From contig OZ024799.1 of NCBI GenBank assembly GCA_964017045.1, forward strand, positions 34,353,736 to 34,417,735: a stretch of DNA of 64,000 nt, written 5' to 3'. Source of the DNA: Omphiscola glabra (taxonomy: Eukaryota > Mollusca > Gastropoda > Lymnaeidae). Numbering within the stretch: position 1 is the stretch's first letter; each line of letters starts with the position of its first letter. The notes under the pieces were generated by a model. It ran no database searches. It saw nothing but the letters and a program-made list of their open reading frames with translations, and was not told where the DNA came from. Shown in pieces: positions 11,882 to 23,740 of the stretch. Position numbers and translations under genes: made by a program.

Positions 11882-11956
11882 CTACAGCCTCAGGTATCGA
11901 CGCCCACGCAATCCTGTACTACAGCCTCAGGTATCGACGCCCACACAAGCATGTAC
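11882..11956. repeat. 37-bp tandem duplication
   Basis: Two copies of a unit starting ctacagcctcaggtatcgac stand side by side. An ORF covering both is not recognisable as a protein. Confidence 0.85.
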
Positions 11957-12354
11957 TACAACAATCGTATGCCACCAGGGGTAAACAAGGGACTTACAGT
12001 CATTATAACCATTGCATTAAGGTCACCATAAGGTCACATCCATCCAGTCTAGTTCCCATGAACTGACGTACGCACTCCGCGCCCGGCCTGGATTTGCCGT
12101 CATTAATAACCGCAAGTTTTAAAGCAGCCAGTTGTCGACCACATTCCAAGCCTCTCACCTGGCCTGTCACCTGTTGCATGTGTACGTAACATTGCTGTGT
12201 CGCGATCTGATACAAGAGAAATATTCAAATTTATGTTCACAGTCTCTTTCTTTGTTATCCTTTTAAGTCCTCGGTATCAAAGCAACATTCATTGTGTAGA
12301 AACATTTGGGGGAGGGGGGGTGGGGGGTCCAGAAGTATGGATCCAGTTCATATA
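11957..12354. other. Unique spacer
   Basis: No gene is supported. A 70-codon minus-strand ORF (about 12003-12215) matches nothing I know. A G-rich stretch lies at about 12307-12328. Confidence 0.5.
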
Positions 12355-12830
12355 GGCTGGTGGAGTTGAGCTTGCGGGGTTGGACCTGTGGGGTTGGACT
12401 TGCGGGGTTGGACCTGTGGTGTTGGACTTGCGGGGTTGGACCTGTGGGGTTGGGCTTGCGGTGTTGAATCTGTGGGATGGGGCCTTTTAGGGTTGCTCTT
12501 GGGGGGGTTGGACTTGTGTGGACGTGCTTTTAGGGAGAGGCATCTGTGGCTAGAATTGTAGGGGTCATGGGGTTTGGGAGCAGGGATTTTGGGGGTTGAT
12601 GGGTTGGACAAATTGTGGTTGTGGAGGTTGTGGAGGTGATGTTTGGCTTTTTGGGGAACTGATGAATGTGACTTTTTGGGGGTTGGGAGTAGGGCTTTCG
12701 GGGGTGGGGAGTAGGGTTTTCGTGGGGGTTGGGGAATGGGGATTTTGGGGTGGGGTGGGGTGGTGTGGGCTGGTGAGTAGGGCTTTCGTGGGTTTGTGGT
12801 GTTAGGCTTGTGGGGTTGTACAACATTCAG
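12355..12830. repeat. G-rich 14-bp repeat and G-rich tail
   Basis: To about 12485 the units are ggggttggacttgc and ggggttggacctgt. The sequence then stays G/T-rich and loosely repetitive to about 12825. Regular GGGG runs on one strand make it a candidate quadruplex-forming region. The Pro-rich minus-strand ORFs are composition artefacts. Confidence 0.88.
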
Positions 12831-12947
12831 ACAACTTCGTTTAGAATAATTACCCCGGACACCATAATGATCACTACAGGTTGAAAGAGAAGTGTGATGA
12901 TGATGTAGGATGGGGTCTATAGGTTTTTTGTACTACACAGATCTTTT

Positions 12948-13780
12948 AACATGGGTCTAAAGATGACTGGTATATTACATAGTAGGGCTTAACATGGGTC
13001 TAAAGATGACTGGTATATCACATAGTAGGGCTTAACATGGGTCTAAAGATGACTGGTGTATTACATAGTAGGGGTTTAAAATGGGTCTAAAGATGACTGG
13101 TATATCACATAGTTGGGCTTAACATGGGTCTAAAGATGACTGGTATATCACATAGTAGGGCTTAACATGGGTCTAAAGATGGCTGGTGTATTACATAGTA
13201 GGGGTTAAAATGGGTCTAAAGATGACTGGTATATCACATAGTAGGGCTTAACATGGGTCTAAAGATGACTGGTATATCACATAGTAGGGCTTAACATGGG
13301 TCTAAAGATGACTGGTGTATTACATAGTAGGGGTTAAAATGGGTCTAAAGATGACTGGTATATCACATAGTAGGGCTTAACATGGGTCTAAAGATGACTG
13401 GTATATCACATAGTAGGGCTTAACATGGGTCTAAAGATGACTGGTGTATTACATAGTAGGGGTTAAAATGGGTCTAAAGATGACTGGTATATCACATAGT
13501 AGGGCTTAACATGGGTCTAAAGATGACTGGTATATCACATTGTAGGGCTTAACATGGGTCTAAAGATGGCTGGTGTATTACATAGTAGGGGTTAAAATGG
13601 GTCTAAAGATGACTGGTATATTACATAGTAGGGCTTAACATGGGTCTAAAGATGGCTGGTGTATTACATAGTAGGGCTTAACATGGGTCTAAAGATGACT
13701 GGTATATTACATAGTAGGGCTTAACATGGGTCTAAAGATGACTGGTGTATTACATAGTAGGGGTTAAAATGGGCTAAAGA
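12948..13780. repeat. 43-bp minisatellite with a 129-bp higher-order repeat
   Basis: About 19 copies of a unit containing atgggtctaaagatgactgg. Two unit types, ending gggcttaac and ggggttaaa, follow the order A-A-C over much of the array, so the ggtgtattacatagtagggg type recurs every 129 bases (for example near 13187, 13316 and 13445). Minor variants include gatgGctgg. Confidence 0.97.
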
Positions 13781-14875
13781 GTTATCTTAATATAAACATT
13801 TATCATCTCACAGTCATAGTTTTTAAGTCGTCTCTTCCAGTTTGCATAAAGCAGGTGAATCCTAACGGGAGCGTGACCAAAACCCTTATGGAGCATAACT
13901 AGATTCCTAAAGCCCACTCTAACGGATATCTTCTTATATCTTTAACATCTTATTCAACTGTGACCACGGTGATATTGAGCACAACCAATGGTGAACATTT
14001 ACAAAAAGACATCACAAAATAAAATAGCTTTTACCACATTACATGGACACATCAGTATAGACGCGTATCTTGAACACAAGAACAAGGGGTCATTCACAAA
14101 AAGACACGAACGTTTAAATGGGAAGCGGCGGGGGGGAGGGGGGGTTGCACTGCGCCTCTATTAGCCTAAGGCATATCTGAGACTTTGTTTTTCTTTTTAT
14201 CCAATACCCAAGTCAACAGCTGCTGCTAATGAAGTCATCACATCATGGGTGGCATAGGCTTCCTTCATCACAACAAGCAATTGAAACACTGGTAAGGCGT
14301 TCTGTTCTCTCGCTAGAGATTCTAGTTCTCCTGAAATTTCTGATGACATTCACATAATTAATTATGTTTTGTGCAACGAAGTCCATCTTTGATTAGAAGA
14401 CGTGATTTTCATTATATTAAATTTATTGACTGATTTCCAGTGTTGATATACATTGGGATACATGAAATAAAACATTTTTTTTGAATTTGTGAATATATAT
14501 AAATCTACAATTCTACATTATGAAATAATCATTAAATTATTTAGGAGCAGCTTTTATTTTAGAATATTTGAATAAATTAAAAATAAACATATCTGTAAGC
14601 ATATTTTGAGCTTATTTATACATAATTAGAAGTCACAAAACTAAATGAGAACTAATAAGTCCGTGACTAAGAAAATTCACTGCTTGGCTTCTCTTTCACT
14701 GTGAAATAATTTAATGTAGATTTCTTGTGTTCAAATTTTTTTTTATTTATGTGCTGAAAATGAACAACGCAATCAAAACACATTTGTATTTGTTTGGATC
14801 AATAAAAGAAAATTTCAACGAAAATAATATTGTGGAAAAAAAATACACATTTCAGATTCTATATTTTATGGTTAC
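13781..14875. other. Unique AT-rich interval
   Basis: No gene is supported. A G-rich patch lies at about 14127-14146. The sequence becomes strongly AT-rich after 14340. Confidence 0.5.
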
Positions 14876-15070
14876 CGGTAATTTGATCGAACGGAAATTT
14901 GGTAGAATCTTTTTTTTCAGTTCACACGTTAAAATTATCGTCAAATTTCTTTTTGAACGCACTATACTATATAGTAAAACAAAATAATGCGTTCAGAAAG
15001 AAATTTGACGCAAAATTTTAACGTATAAATTAAAAAAAACGATTCGACCAAATTTCCTTTCGATCATATT
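14876..15070. mobile_element. Foldback MITE, diverged second copy
   Basis: This is a large inverted repeat: gatcgaacggaaatttgg and cgtcaaatttctttttgaac on the left are mirrored by complementary words on the right around a centre at about 14975. It matches the core of the intact element at 57508-57805, including the ctatatagtaaaacaaaata centre, but lacks the outer arms. Its target duplication is unclear. Confidence 0.8.
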
Positions 15071-15287
15071 TTTAATTTTTTTCCTGTAGTTTGGCTAGCA
15101 ATTTGAATCATGGCATCATGGCGTTTATTAAAATACTCCAAAAGCCAGTTTTAATGGGTTTTCATTTGAAAAAATTGATCCGATATCAAAGTTTTAAAAG
15201 CAAATGAATTTTTGTCATTCTCAGTTTTTTTTACACGTGGAACATTATTTTGTACTAGCGACAACCCGGCATGCGTTGAAATGCCCC

Positions 15288-15438
15288 TCAAAGAAAAACA
15301 TTGTTCGTGTTTTAATTACGTTTTTGAAGTAATGTTTAAATAGAATTCCCCCCCCCCCCTTCAAAGAAAAACATTGTTCGTGTTTTAATTACGTTTTTGA
15401 AGTAATGTTTAAATAGAATTCCCCCCCCCCCCCCCCCC
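15288..15438. repeat. 73-bp tandem duplication ending in poly-C
   Basis: Two copies of a unit beginning tcaaagaaaaacattgttcg each end in gaattc plus a run of C (about 12 and 18). Confidence 0.93.
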
Positions 15439-15570
15439 TGGTGCGTACACAAATAAATTAGCCGATTTTTCTTCACGTGAGCAGGCAACATCCGTGAGAA
15501 GAATGGATTTTCAAAATTTAGTTCACACACTTGTAGTGATTGATCCACCCATGTAGTATTTACATTTATA
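15439..15570 (-). repeat. Dispersed repeat, inverted copy A
   Basis: The reverse complement matches 31445-31560, sharing catgggtggatcaatc, gtgtgtgaactaaattttga and cctgctcacgtg. The two copies are 16 kb apart in opposite orientation. Just left, about 15255-15285, is acccggcatgcgttgaa, which may belong to the same element. I cannot name the family. Confidence 0.75.
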
Positions 15571-16479
15571 TAGCTCATATGAGGAAAAAAAAAAGAATTT
15601 AGGGCCCCCTGCCCCAAAAGGAATATTTCAAAATGGATAACCTAATTCGGGTCTAAAGATGGTGCATTTCATTTGCTTTGTTCTTATTTGGATGAGTGAT
15701 AAGTGCATTAGTGAATATTTGGCTATGTAGTTCCCTGTATTGATTGAATTAACCGGCATTTTCTGATTTAAAGTATATTTAAAGGTTACGTTTTTACTAC
15801 GTTAAAAATTTCATAAAAGTATATCTTTGGAATGAAAAAAAGTAAAAACTTATTTTAAATGATAAAAATACAAAGCTAAATTTTATTTAATTTTAGCAAT
15901 TTTTAGCAATTTAAAAAGCAATAAATTATAATGATTAATTCTACTTTTAAGAAGGGGAAAATACACTATCAATTTTGTAACGCGCGGTTATTAAATCAGA
16001 GAAGATTTGGTTTTGGATAAATAGGCAATTGCTCTATAACGTCATTTACGTGATTATTTAGAACAAATTAATTTTATTTCGCAAAATTAACAACGCACTA
16101 AAAACGCACTGAAAACAACTGATTTTTGGTTTTTCCCGGTAAATGTTATTACGGCGTAATTCTTTGATTATATATTTTTAAAAATTAATTTTTCATAACT
16201 TTCAAACTTTAAAATAGTTCGTTAGTTGGCACTTTAAATCTATTTGTAATTCATAATATAATACTTCAACTTTTACTGAAATAAAAGTGGATTTATAATA
16301 TTTTTAAATGTATTCGATTTCCGTCAAATAATAGAAAATAACTATTATCGTTTTTAAGAATCCGAACGTAATTGAATCTTCTCGGTTTTTGGGCGTTACG
16401 ATCAGCATAGCTCATTCTTATATGTATGATTACATGCTATAATTTAGGTATCAATGAATGCACTATAAAAAAAATCATT
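15571..16479. other. Unique AT-rich interval
   Basis: No gene or clear repeat is visible. The sequence is rich in poly-A and poly-T words. Confidence 0.5.
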
Positions 16480-16585
16480 TTAATAGGTAAATTGATATGT
16501 TCAGGAAAATAGTTGTGTGTTTGGGTAAATTGGTTTCTTAGGGTAAATTGGTGTGTTCGGGTAAATTGGTGTGTTCAGGTAAAAC
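16480..16585. repeat. 18-bp imperfect repeat
   Basis: About four or five copies close to ggtaaattggtgtgttcg are present, the left ones diverged. Confidence 0.75.
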
Positions 16586-17104
16586 GATTACTGGATGATA
16601 CGAATGCATGCTAACAGTCTTTACCCAGAAACGGATGCTCTCCCCTTTACTTGCTAGCGTTGATAAATGTTGATAAAGCTGATAATAGGATCACCATATC
16701 AATCCGCCATTGTTGATCAATCACCACCGGCCACCATTAACACCTGCAGTGTCTGAACAAACATAAGCGTGATGATTGGGTTAATGTGATACATCTGACT
16801 AATGGGGTTACTCCGTACAGCATAAACAGTAATTTGCACCAGGTCACAATAAATAGGTTGTAGTTGTAGTTGGCCCAGAATGATGTTGTAGTAGTGCCGT
16901 CAAGTATGTTGTAGTAGTCACCGGAGTCATGGCTTAGGAGTCATAATATCTTCCCCCCCCCCCCCCCCCACAGTTAATAGAGTTAAGACTAAGGAGTGAC
17001 GATTATACGAAATACGATTTTAAGGTTGAGTAAATGTTGAGTAAATGTATCACGTTTTCTGACAAGCTTCTGTAGGGCTCTAATTGTTGCTGATGGACAG
17101 AGTG
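16586..17104. other. Unique spacer with a poly-C run
   Basis: No gene is seen. A short gtagttgtagt repeat lies near 16858 and a run of about 16 C near 16955. Confidence 0.45.
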
Positions 17105-17200
17105 CTCACAGTAGATCACAGCAGGTCACAGTAGGTCACAGCAGGTCACAGTAGATCACATCAGGTCACAGTAGGTCACAGCAGCACACAACAGAACCAG
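17105..17200. repeat. 10-bp minisatellite, about 9 copies
   Basis: Alternating cacagtaggt and cacagcaggt give a 20-bp two-unit period. Confidence 0.88.
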
Positions 17201-17910
17201 TTGATGTCATATTGTACTAAAAACCCGGGGTCAAAGTTTAATTTTAAGTCCTCTAACGTGGAGGTCGGGATGTTTTTTCCCTTGTTTTTATTTATTGGTG
17301 GGATTTGCCCCTGACTCTTCCATTTAGTTTCACCTTAAGCCATTTCCAGGTATACAGAATTTTGGACGTTTTAGCATGAAACATACAACTATAAAGAAAT
17401 TGTCCATCTGATCGCGTTGCGACTCACTTAACTGTATACATGGAACTGCCCAATGAATAGCCTGATCCAATTGTCCCACGACTCGAATCCTATTATTACC
17501 TAATAAACACCGCTTATTTTTAGAGCTAATTAATTTGCGACATTTTACGACGAGCCCCAGTGTTCATTGATTAGATTGTTTGATCTCAACCCACTTGGGA
17601 TCTATTTTTTGTGTGTGATTCCCTGTGTCGAAACTGGGGGCGATGATCCCTTGATCCCAGTAGTTTTTAACGTAACTAGCAGTCGTAATTCTATGTTGAT
17701 GGGCGTTCTACTATTCCTTTAGATTGTGGAATAACATAGTGGAGAATGGGTCTGTTTTATTTATAGTGCCATTATGAGTCGCAGTGACGTCACCGATGTA
17801 ACCAAACAGGGGCAGGTTCACGGGTGAATCTAATAGCAATATTTCAATAAGAAGAAGGGCCAATATACAAATTTTATGTATCTTTGAATAATATGTTGCC
17901 ATCTTCTACA
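17201..17910. other. Unique interval
   Basis: No gene is supported. A 63-codon minus-strand ORF at 17711-17902 has a hydrophobic stretch but no recognisable family. Confidence 0.45.
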
Positions 17911-19057
17911 GCCAGGAATCTAAGCAACATGCACACGTCCTAAAGCAACGAATCTAAGCAACATGCACACGTCCTAAAGCCATGAATCTAAGCAACATGC
18001 ACACGTCCTAAAGCAATGAATCTAAGTAACATGCACACGTCCTAAAGCAACGAATCTAAGCAACATACACATGTCCTAAAGCAATAAATCTATGCAACAT
18101 GCACACGTCCTAAAGCAATAAATCTATGCAACATGCACATGTCCTAAAGCAACGAATCTAAGCAACATGCACATGTCCTAAAGCAATAAATCTATGCAAC
18201 ATACACACGTCCTAAAGCCATGAATCTATTGAACATACACACGTCCTAAAGCCATTAATCTATTGAACATACACACGTCCTAAAGCCATGAATCTATTGA
18301 ACATACACACGTCCTAAAGCCATGAATCTATTGAACATACACACGTCCTAAAGCCATGAATCTATTGAACATACACACGTCCTAAAGCCATGAATCTATT
18401 GAACATACACACGTCCTAAAGCCATGAATCTATTGAACATACACACGTCCTAAAGCCATGAATCTATTGAACATACACACGTCCTAAAGCCATGAATCTA
18501 TTGAACATACACACGTCCTAAAGCCATGAATCTATTGAACATACACACGTCCTAAAGCCATGAATCTATTGAACATACACACGTCCTAAAGCCATGAATC
18601 TATTGAACATACACACGTCCTAAAGCCATGAATCTATTGAACATACACACGTCCTAAAGCCATGAATCTATTGAACATACACACGTCCTAAAGCCATGAA
18701 TCTATTGAACATACACACGTCCTAAAGCCATGAATCTATTGAACATACACACGTCCTAAAGCCATGAATCTATTGAACATACACACGTCCTAAAGCCATG
18801 CATCTATTGAACATACACACGTCCTAAAGCCATGAATCTATACAATATGCACACGTCCTAAGGCCATGAATCTAAGCAACATGCACACGTCCTAATGCAA
18901 TAAATATATGCAACATGCACACGTCCTAAAGCCAAGAATATATGCAACATGCACACGTCGTAAAGCCATGAATCTATACAATATGCACACGTTCTAAAGC
19001 CAAGAATATATGAAACATACACACGTCCTAAAGCCAAGAATATATGCAACATGAAGT
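17911..19057. repeat. 34-bp minisatellite, about 34 copies
   Basis: The unit contains catgaatctattgaacatac followed by acacgtcctaaagc. Copies from about 18220 to 18820 are almost identical, while both flanks carry older variants (ctaagcaac, atatgcaac). This centre-homogeneous layout is expected of unequal exchange. Confidence 0.97.
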
Positions 19058-19155
19058 TGTCCAAGTCGCTGCCTTGGAGCACTTAAAAGTTTGATTATGA
19101 CGCACCTGTGCATTCAGCACCATTGAAACTACCTACTTCCGGTGGATTCAGATTC

Positions 19156-19272
19156 AATGACTGGCCCAATCTATCCACCCCTTAAATGACTGGCCCAATC
19201 TATCCACCCCTTAAATGACTGGCCCAATCTATCCACACCTTAAATGGTTGGCCCAATCTATCCACCCCTTTT
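19156..19272. repeat. 29-bp minisatellite, 4 copies
   Basis: The unit contains atgactggcccaatctatcc followed by accccttaa. Confidence 0.93.
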
Positions 19273-19639
19273 AATGGTAAGGCAGTCGTCGTGATAACAC
19301 TCTTAAAGTCCAATGAACTATTTGACCTTCCTACCTGTGATTAATGTATAAACTATTAATATCATTATTTATAGTGACTTGCAAAGAGAAGACTTTAAAT
19401 GGGAATGGGATTTTTAAGGAGGTGGTTTGGTGGGAGGGGGGTGGTCTAATTTGAGAGCTGTTGTTTCAAGCTATAAGTGTCAACTTTTCATAAATGATGA
19501 CGTTTTCACCAATAATGCCATTGAATACAAATGTGTAAACAGTAACCACTTTGAGATGTACATGTCGATAGCCTTTCTCCGGCCACCGAACTCATTTTCT
19601 AAAACTCCATATCTGTATCTGTGCTCAGTGGCGAGTCAT
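19273..19639. other. Unique spacer
   Basis: No gene is supported. A 259-codon plus-strand ORF (19427-20206) starts here, but about 70 residues precede the repeat and resemble no known domain; the rest is the 15-bp array. Confidence 0.5.
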
Positions 19640-20307
19640 TCCGGTGCTCTATTGCCCGGTGCTCCAGTGTCCGGTGCTCCAGTGTCCGGTGCTCATGTGT
19701 CCGGTGCTCAAGTGTCCGGTCCTCATGTATCCGGTGCTCAATTGTTCGGTGCTCAAGTTTCCGGTGCTCAATTGTTCGGTGCTCATGTGTCCGGTACTCA
19801 AGTGTCCGGTGCTCAAGTGCCCGGTGCTCAATTGTTCGGTGCTCATGTGTCCGGTGCTCAATTGTTTGGTGCTCATGTGTCCGGTGCTCAATTGTTCGGT
19901 GCTCATGTGTCCGGTGCTCAATTGTTTGGTGCTCAAGTGTCCGATGCTCAATTGTTTGGTGCTCATGTGTCCGGTGCTCAATTGTTCGGTGCTCATGTGT
20001 TCGGTGCTCAAGTGTCCGGTGCTCAATTGTTCGGTGCTCATGTGTCCGGTGCTCAATTGTTTGGTGCTCAAGTGTCCGATGCTCAATTGTTCGGTGCTCA
20101 TGTGTCCGGTGCTCAATTGTTCGGTGCTCATGTGTCCGGTGCTCAATTGTTTGGTGCTCAAGTGTCCGGTGCTCAATTGTTTGGTGCTCAAGTGTCCGAT
20201 GCTTAATTATTCGGTGCTTATGTGTCCGGTGCTGAAGTGTCCGGTGCTCAATTGTTTGGTGCTCAAGTGTCCGGTGATCAATTGTTCGGTGCTCAAGTTT
20301 ACGGCGC
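19640..20307. repeat. 15-bp minisatellite, about 44 copies, with a 30-bp two-unit period
   Basis: Units are variants of ccggtgctcaattgt and tcggtgctcatgtgt, often alternating to give a 30-bp dimer. All plus-strand frames and some minus-strand frames stay open because 15 is a multiple of 3. Translations such as GAQVSGAQLFGAH are artefacts. Confidence 0.97.
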
Positions 20308-20865
20308 TTGTTTTAGCAGTTTACAAGAAATGAAAAAGCAACATGGTAAAGGTTTGTCATACCCATGATGTGCTCGTCGCTCGCGAGGCTTCACCGAGGG
20401 CGCACCCGTTTCGGGTTCAAGGTAGCGTTTATCTTCAATGTTTTGTTATCATCTATATACCCCCCCCCCCACACCGTCTACATCCCCCCACTCAAACCTG
20501 CTCTCCATGCCACTTGAAACATAAATAAGTCTGCTCCAGGGATTCACACATAAAACGATTTCGATTCTGATTCTCCGACTACGATACGGGAATGCATCGT
20601 GAGTTGCTAGACCAGCCGTTCTGAAATAGGCCTGGAATAAGGTCGTGGTATTTAATTAAATTTATAAATTTACGTTTATTTCATTGTCTTAAATTTTATC
20701 TCATTTGATGTTACTGGGTGTCAAGGTCATCATTTATTCCATTTGATATAACTGATGTCAAGGTCATTGTTTTATTCCTAAGGAAAAGCATGATTTAAAA
20801 AAAAAATTAACTTTAAAATTTGAATAGGAATTCTGAACGATTTGAACCAGTTATTATATAGCATC
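20308..20865. other. Unique interval with a short duplication
   Basis: No gene is supported. Near 20700-20770 the words tcatttgatgt and tgtcaaggtcat occur twice. A poly-C run lies at about 20461. Confidence 0.45.
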
Positions 20866-20935
20866 TATGTGCATCTGTGTGCCTCTGTGTGCCTCTGTGT
20901 GCCTCTGTGTGCATCTGTGTGCATCTGTTTCTCAG
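20866..20935. repeat. 10-bp repeat, about 7 copies
   Basis: Copies of tgtgcctctg and tgtgcatctg are arranged in tandem. Confidence 0.88.
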
Positions 20936-22511
20936 TTTGTCTGAAAAGAGTTACTCAGGTGTTTTATAATTTGAAACAAAGACAAAACCTTTAAGTAAGA
21001 TAATGTTAATTGCTTCGACATTTTCAGCTGTTGTTGTGGCTTCTCTTGATACAATTGAATCCAAACCGAACCCACCAGAATTGGTCATAAGGCAAACTTC
21101 TGAAATTAGGTGAAGACTCCTCGATACCAACTAAGCGATACGCACACCGACGATACCGATTCCGTGAAATCGACCCCCATATTTTTATCAAGTAGGCCGC
21201 GAGGGGGAAACACACACACACATTGTTATCACCGACGCCTCGTCTTTTGTTCAACTTTATTTTTTGATAAAACAAACGCTGAACTTTCTGTCACAGCTTT
21301 TCTTTTGTCTGTTTATATTTCGTCTTGGTGGATAGCAGACAAGCCTGCGGGTGAAATGTCTATCTACCACCACCCCCCCCCCTTTTTTTTTTTTTAAACT
21401 GCTCAAATATTTTTATGTTTCTAACACTTGAGTCAGCATCTCGGCTATGCTATTTTATGTTTGCTATCTTTTAACTTTCACTCCTGGCCAGCGGTCTCCT
21501 AACTGAGGATCCCGGTCTTAGAATATCCTGAGATACTAGCATAAAATGAAAATTATGGCTAAATAATTTCAAGGTTGTTCATTAAAAAAAAAAAAAACAA
21601 AAAAAAAACAAATGATCTTAAGAAAATAATGTCTTCGCAAAGTTTACAATTAAGTTAAGTTTAATTTATTTGGCAAAACTATTTTTTTTTTAATTCAACT
21701 GCACCCAGTTTTTATCTTTGGTTGAGACTCCCTGTCAAGACTGGAAGAATAAAACTAAACGTATATTTTTATTACATTTTAAAAACGTTTCTCCTTGTCT
21801 CACCTTGCACGTGTTCCCCTCCCCCACACACCCTCACAAGTATCTCCCCCCAACCTCTCCCCACCCTCACACGTTGACCCCTGTGTTGTCTTAGACTGTG
21901 TACGTCTTTGTGTAAAGTCTGCTGAAGAAATTTGCATGCCTGGAGTAATGTCAGGTAATGTATGCACCGTGGATTCATATCACCTCGTCGCAGTGGTCCT
22001 CAGACTGCGCGCCGAATTCAGCACAGTCGAGATACCAACTCTCAGTTTTGAGGTTCCCAAACTACATTTATGGTGCCTGGTGTTAGTGAGGGTGTGCGTT
22101 TCGAGCCAGTAATTGCGGTTTGCCGATATACGGTAGTGTTGGTTCCGTATCTGCGGCTTAACGTACCTTTCCGAGAACACTTGTAATTAGATTCAGTATT
22201 GTTATACTAATTTCAGTGTCTTGGGGAATAAATTTGACAAGTCAGCTGAAAGTCTAAAAAAATTTGTATAAGTGTTATCATGTGCTAAACCAGAGACAGA
22301 CGGTAAGATATACATTTGTACCGAACAACAGACTGCACAGCATGAGCAGGTTGGAGAGAAGGGGGTGGAGAGAGGGGGGGGGGGGGGTTGCGGGTTATTG
22401 GAGACAGTTGTGTCAGTTTATATTCAAGGACATGTGAAAACTGATGTCTATTATTAAAAAAAATTCACCAGACAGGGGCGTCATTTCAGGTTTTTTTTTC
22501 AAATAATTTTG
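20936..22511. other. Mainly unique 1.6-kb interval
   Basis: No gene is supported; the ORFs reach 105 codons and overlap on opposite strands. Poly-C/poly-T lies near 21370, poly-A near 21584 and a G run near 22375. The word caggggcgtcatttcagg near 22474 resembles a hAT-like terminus, without a partner that I can find. Confidence 0.45.
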
Positions 22512-22625
22512 AAATTGCAAAGTCTACACATAGCATAAGTCAGTTAAGTCCACACATAGCATAAGTCAGTTAAGTCCACACATAGCATAAGTCAGTTAAG
22601 TCCACACATAGCATAAGTCAGTTTA
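22512..22625. repeat. 26-bp minisatellite, about 4 copies
   Basis: The unit contains cacacatagcataagtcagt and is nearly invariant. Confidence 0.93.
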
Positions 22626-22716
22626 TTCAAATTCAAATTTAAAAAAAACCCATAGAAGATGAACAAACAGCGACGATCTAAATCAAAAGAATTTTTTTAA
22701 TATTATTTTATTTCAT

Positions 22717-22970
22717 GAAGCACTTGACAGTTTGACCACATTCCTCACTTGACAGTTTGACCACATTCCTCACTTGACAGTTTGACCACATTCCTCACTT
22801 GACAGTTTGACCACATTCCTCACTTGAAAGTTTGACCACATTCCTCACTTGACAGTTTGACCACATTCCTCACTTGACAGTTTGACCACATTCCTCACTT
22901 GACAGTTTGACCACATTCCTCACTTGACAGTTTGACCACATTCCTCACTTGACAGTTTGACCCCATTCCT
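22717..22970. repeat. 25-bp minisatellite, 10 copies
   Basis: The unit contains cacttgacagtttgaccaca followed by ttcct. Only single-base variants are seen (gaaag, cccca). Confidence 0.96.
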
Positions 22971-23636
22971 CCGCATGTGTAGAAAGAATCTTCTCACAGA
23001 TTAATTGCCTTAAAACAAAAATAACTAATTCTTTAAAAACAAACTCAGTTTGAGATAGAATCCTTGCAAAACAGCATCCAAATAGATGTAGCATGACTTG
23101 CAGGCCTGCTAACTGTATCCCGAAGGAAACTTTAATAAGAAGTGTTGGAGATGGGTCTGTTCACAAAAGATATAAGAAAGGGGTTAGTACTCTAAAAGAA
23201 ATAAATGGAACTCTCCCCCTGTCCGCGGAGATTGAAGAAGAATAATAATTTAGTTCATAGTAAATCTTTATAATATCAGAAGAAATAATTATTGAAATGC
23301 ATAAATAAAGAGTTTAGAAAACATTTAGTAGCCTAACTCCAGTGTGTATTGATATTTTGCATCATAAATTTATAAAAAAAATTCCCATAAACAAATTCTT
23401 TATTTCTTTTAAGTGATAATTTTTTTTTAAATACCTTATTAAATAAATTTCAGTCAATTACTATACCATGTATTTCAGAGACATTAATTCAAGCTATAAT
23501 TGCATTAATTACATAAAAAAAACTTTAAAAAAACAAACTCTTATATATTTTAATGATCTTGGGAAATCTTGGGAAATATTTTGACAAAATCTTGGGAAAT
23601 TTTAAAAAAGTGAGTGGCATCCGTGATATATAATCT
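22971..23636. other. Unique AT-rich interval
   Basis: No gene is supported. Near 23555-23605 the word cttgggaaat occurs three times. Confidence 0.45.
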
Positions 23637-23740
23637 ACAGTTATGAAGTAGCGACGAAAATAATTTTGTTATGGGTGGTCGCCACAACATGAATAAATTT
23701 ATTAAAGGGGTCGCGGCATTAGAAAGGTTTAGAGCCACTG
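23637..23740 (+). mobile_element. SPIN-like hAT element remnant (right half)
   Basis: The words acagttatgaagtagc, acgaaaataatttt, ccacaacatga, gtcgcggcattag and gagccactg occur in the same order and spacing as the right half of the nonautonomous SPIN hAT element of tetrapods, as I remember its consensus. It ends at the expected terminus ...ccactg. The left half and its cagtggttctcaacct end are missing. SPIN is known for horizontal transfer between animals. Confidence 0.72.

Noticed and set aside
12355..12485. Interstitial telomere from ggggtt words
   Set aside because: The 14-bp unit ggggttggacttgc is not a known telomere repeat and no ttaggg-type run is present.
20395..20425. tRNA-like word cgtttcgggttcaagg
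   Set aside because: There is no A box or cloverleaf around it, so I do not call a tRNA or SINE.
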